Of a DNA stretch of 64,000 nucleotides, positions 62,720 to 64,000 are shown one piece after another. The DNA comes from Methylocaldum szegediense. Its GTDB lineage: Bacteria > Pseudomonadota > Gammaproteobacteria > Methylococcales > Methylococcaceae. The notes under the pieces were generated by a model. The model saw nothing but the letters and a program-made list of their open reading frames with translations, made no database searches and was not told where the DNA came from. The position numbers and the translations under genes were made by a program. Location of the stretch: NCBI RefSeq assembly GCF_949769195.1, contig NZ_OX458333.1, positions 2,852,001-2,916,000 on the forward strand, in the 5' to 3' direction. Within the stretch, counting starts at the first letter, position 1. Each line of letters starts with the position of its first letter.

Positions 62720-63848
62720 CGGTTATACCTTTTATGAGAGAAACGGCCCGGTAGGGCAGGGTCAATTCCGTTGTCCAAACGACCCCTTTTTCGCGGGCCA
62801 GCTGGAGAAGATGGGCCACTGCCGGATCTTTTTCGTCGCGAACGATAACCCGCTCGGGAACGCGTCGCAACAAAACGCGGGTGGCTTCGCCAATGCCGGG
62901 CTTGATCAAGTTTTCATCGGCGATGCCAAAACGGGCTCTTAGGTCTTCGAGCAGTCGCTGCGAACGGCAGCGCGCTGAAATAGGGTCGACCGGCTTCGGG
63001 GAAGGCGTGTGTCCTTCCTCAATCCGTTCGGAAACGGCCTTTACGATTTCATCGATAAACCATGTCGAAAGATCGTGCGCCTCGAATTCCCGGTAATAGA
63101 CGCAACCGTGGAAATCGTTGGGACCGATTTGCTCGTTCAGAATGGAACGGCTGATCAGACCCGAAACCGTGGAATTCAGAATGCTCGACGGTATCAGATA
63201 GTCGTCGTCGGACGGAGCGATGCCCACGCCGGCGAGATCGGTCAACACGAAGAGGGTGTAATCGAGTCGCGTACCGTGGCGCACGTTGAACTCGTGCGCA
63301 TATTTGCGGAGTTCACGGGCTATAACGCCTTTGCCGCTCCAGCCGTCGACGAAGACAATGCCGCTCTCGAAGCGTGCTTCGTGATCGAGTATGAAGCGAA
63401 GGGCATTGGTATCAATGCCCCGGTCGCGGATGATGGAAATGGAATAATGCTCGGCGTCCCGCGAGAAAAATCGCTGCAAGATGTGCTTCAGCGCCACCCC
63501 GATCGGCGTTCCGGCCCGCGCCAGCGAAACCAGGGTGATTTCATCGTTCCGACGCGCTGCGATAATGGCCGCCAAATTGAGCAAATCGAGCGCCATTCGC
63601 CGCCTGTTGAGTGCAAATGCTTTTCGGAAAATTTCCATATAGCGCGGCGACGGTAGATTCTCGGGGCTTAGCATTTCGCTATAGTGGCGGCGCCCGCTTT
63701 GGATCAGCCGTTCCTTCTCGGCAATACCGATCGGTTCGACACTGATCGGTTTCAGCAGAATCTTCACGTCTTCAGGACGGTAACTGCCGGAGAAAAATGC
63801 CGATGGTTCCGTCTCCGCGGCCGCTCGATTCATATTGCTCTGCGACAT
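62712..63848 (-). CDS. StiP-like phosphoribosyltransferase-fold protein
   Basis: A 378-residue protein of the family annotated as cysteine protease StiP or PRTase-PELOTA. The PRPP-binding-like loop is GIVFVDGWSGKGVIARELRKY (about 168-188). VSLARAGTPIGVALKHILQR looks like the base-binding fold. A C-terminal segment (SARCRSQRLLEDLRARFG, RVPERVIVRDEK) could be the RNA-binding-like part. It is a standard member of Ter-associated clusters. No Cys protease dyad is obvious, so the StiP name should be used with caution. It is 21 bases downstream of the HAD gene. Confidence 0.85.
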   Translation of the reverse strand: MSQSNMNRAAAETEPSAFFSGSYRPEDVKILLKPISVEPIGIAEKERLIQSGRRHYSEMLSPENLPSPRYMEIFRKAFALNRRRMALDLLNLAAIIAARRNDEITLVSLARAGTPIGVALKHILQRFFSRDAEHYSISIIRDRGIDTNALRFILDHEARFESGIVFVDGWSGKGVIARELRKYAHEFNVRHGTRLDYTLFVLTDLAGVGIAPSDDDYLIPSSILNSTVSGLISRSILNEQIGPNDFHGCVYYREFEAHDLSTWFIDEIVKAVSERIEEGHTPSPKPVDPISARCRSQRLLEDLRARFGIADENLIKPGIGEATRVLLRRVPERVIVRDEKDPAVAHLLQLAREKGVVWTTELTLPYRAVSLIKGITDA

Positions 63849-63869
63849 GGCTTTGAAATGCCCGTGCCG

Positions 63870-64000
63870 TCAAGTCACGGACTTGCCGAACGTCCGCTCG
63901 AACAACTGCGAGGTCCGGGGTGTCAGAAGATAGTCGCATTCGGCCATGAACGCGCCATCGATCTCGCTGTCGCCGAGACCGAAAGTCAGGATGTTGCCGT
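63870..64000 (-). CDS. HAD-superfamily hydrolase, C-terminal end
   Basis: The gene enters from beyond the window end; only its last 43 codons are visible. GNILTFGLGDSEIDGAFMAE has the LGDSEID motif IV of HAD phosphatases (paired Asp), then CDYLLTPRTSQL and the end at the TGA near 63870. In Ter-associated clusters a HAD hydrolase lies next to the StiP gene, so this is the expected partner. Its N-terminal nucleophile motif is not in the window. Confidence 0.75.
   Translation of the reverse strand, partial: GNILTFGLGDSEIDGAFMAECDYLLTPRTSQLFERTFGKSVT

Overview
The window looks like chromosomal DNA of a gammaproteobacterium with moderately high G+C. The inference rests on the gene set: minCDE, hflKC, mlaA and mlaC, rnt, grxD, a bacterial-type CCA-adding enzyme, the fimT-pilV-pilW-pilX-pilY1-pilE minor pilin cluster, a split gcvPA/gcvPB glycine decarboxylase, NAD-type isocitrate dehydrogenase and TPP-riboswitch-controlled thiC. 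The mix would suit a methanotroph of the Methylococcales, but no methane-oxidation gene is present, so that placement is only a guess.

Layout. 1-7.3 kb: an accessory-looking stretch bounded by two inverted IS630-type copies (one cut by the window edge, one gutted). It holds a DapA-like aldolase, an OmpR/EnvZ-type two-component system divergent from a Spy/CpxP-like periplasmic protein, and an unknown membrane protein; a tRNA-Glu(CTC) follows. 7.5-20 kb: housekeeping genes (icd, grxD, rnt, mlaA, a phosphodiesterase, an aldo/keto reductase coupled to a half-size EamA protein, minCDE, an ABC1 kinase, thiC). 20-28 kb: a CHASE2 adenylate/guanylate cyclase, a FecR-TPR-outer membrane barrel protein, a small Cys-rich protein with a C8 tract, and a RAYT transposase flanked by REP elements. 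28.6-38.6 kb: a Crp/Fnr regulator, a decayed NhaD remnant beside an intact nhaD, two paralogous small membrane proteins, two cupins, a tiny basic protein with a hairpin over its stop codon, a HAD phosphatase, an unknown nucleotidyltransferase coupled to cca, a TSUP transporter and a SelW-like protein. 38.6-45.5 kb: the type IV minor pilin operon. 46-53.3 kb: a minus-strand run gcvH, gcvPA, gcvPB, dgkA, PfkB kinase, mazG, nfi, with many stop/start overlaps. 53.4-60.7 kb: a Tyr/Arg-rich lipoprotein, orphan mlaC, a secreted unknown, hflK-hflC, an M48 lipoprotein protease, and an unusual HExxH plus YkgJ-type cysteine-cluster fusion. 60.7-64 kb: the downstream end of a Ter (tellurite/stress) associated module: HAD, StiP-like phosphoribosyltransferase, HpcH/HpaI citrate-lyase-like protein and a TerC-related DUF475 membrane protein, continuing past the window edge.

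The most interesting items are a 13-bp inverted plus tandem operator-like repeat between the two-component system and the Spy-like gene, the C8-tract Cys-rich small protein after the FecR/TPR/barrel gene, the hairpin spanning the stop codon of a tiny basic gene (an ArfA-like arrangement), the nhaD remnant in three frames, the dispersed REP family with its RAYT, and the metallopeptidase-YkgJ fusion next to the Ter module. Everything here comes from reading the sequence; no database search was run.
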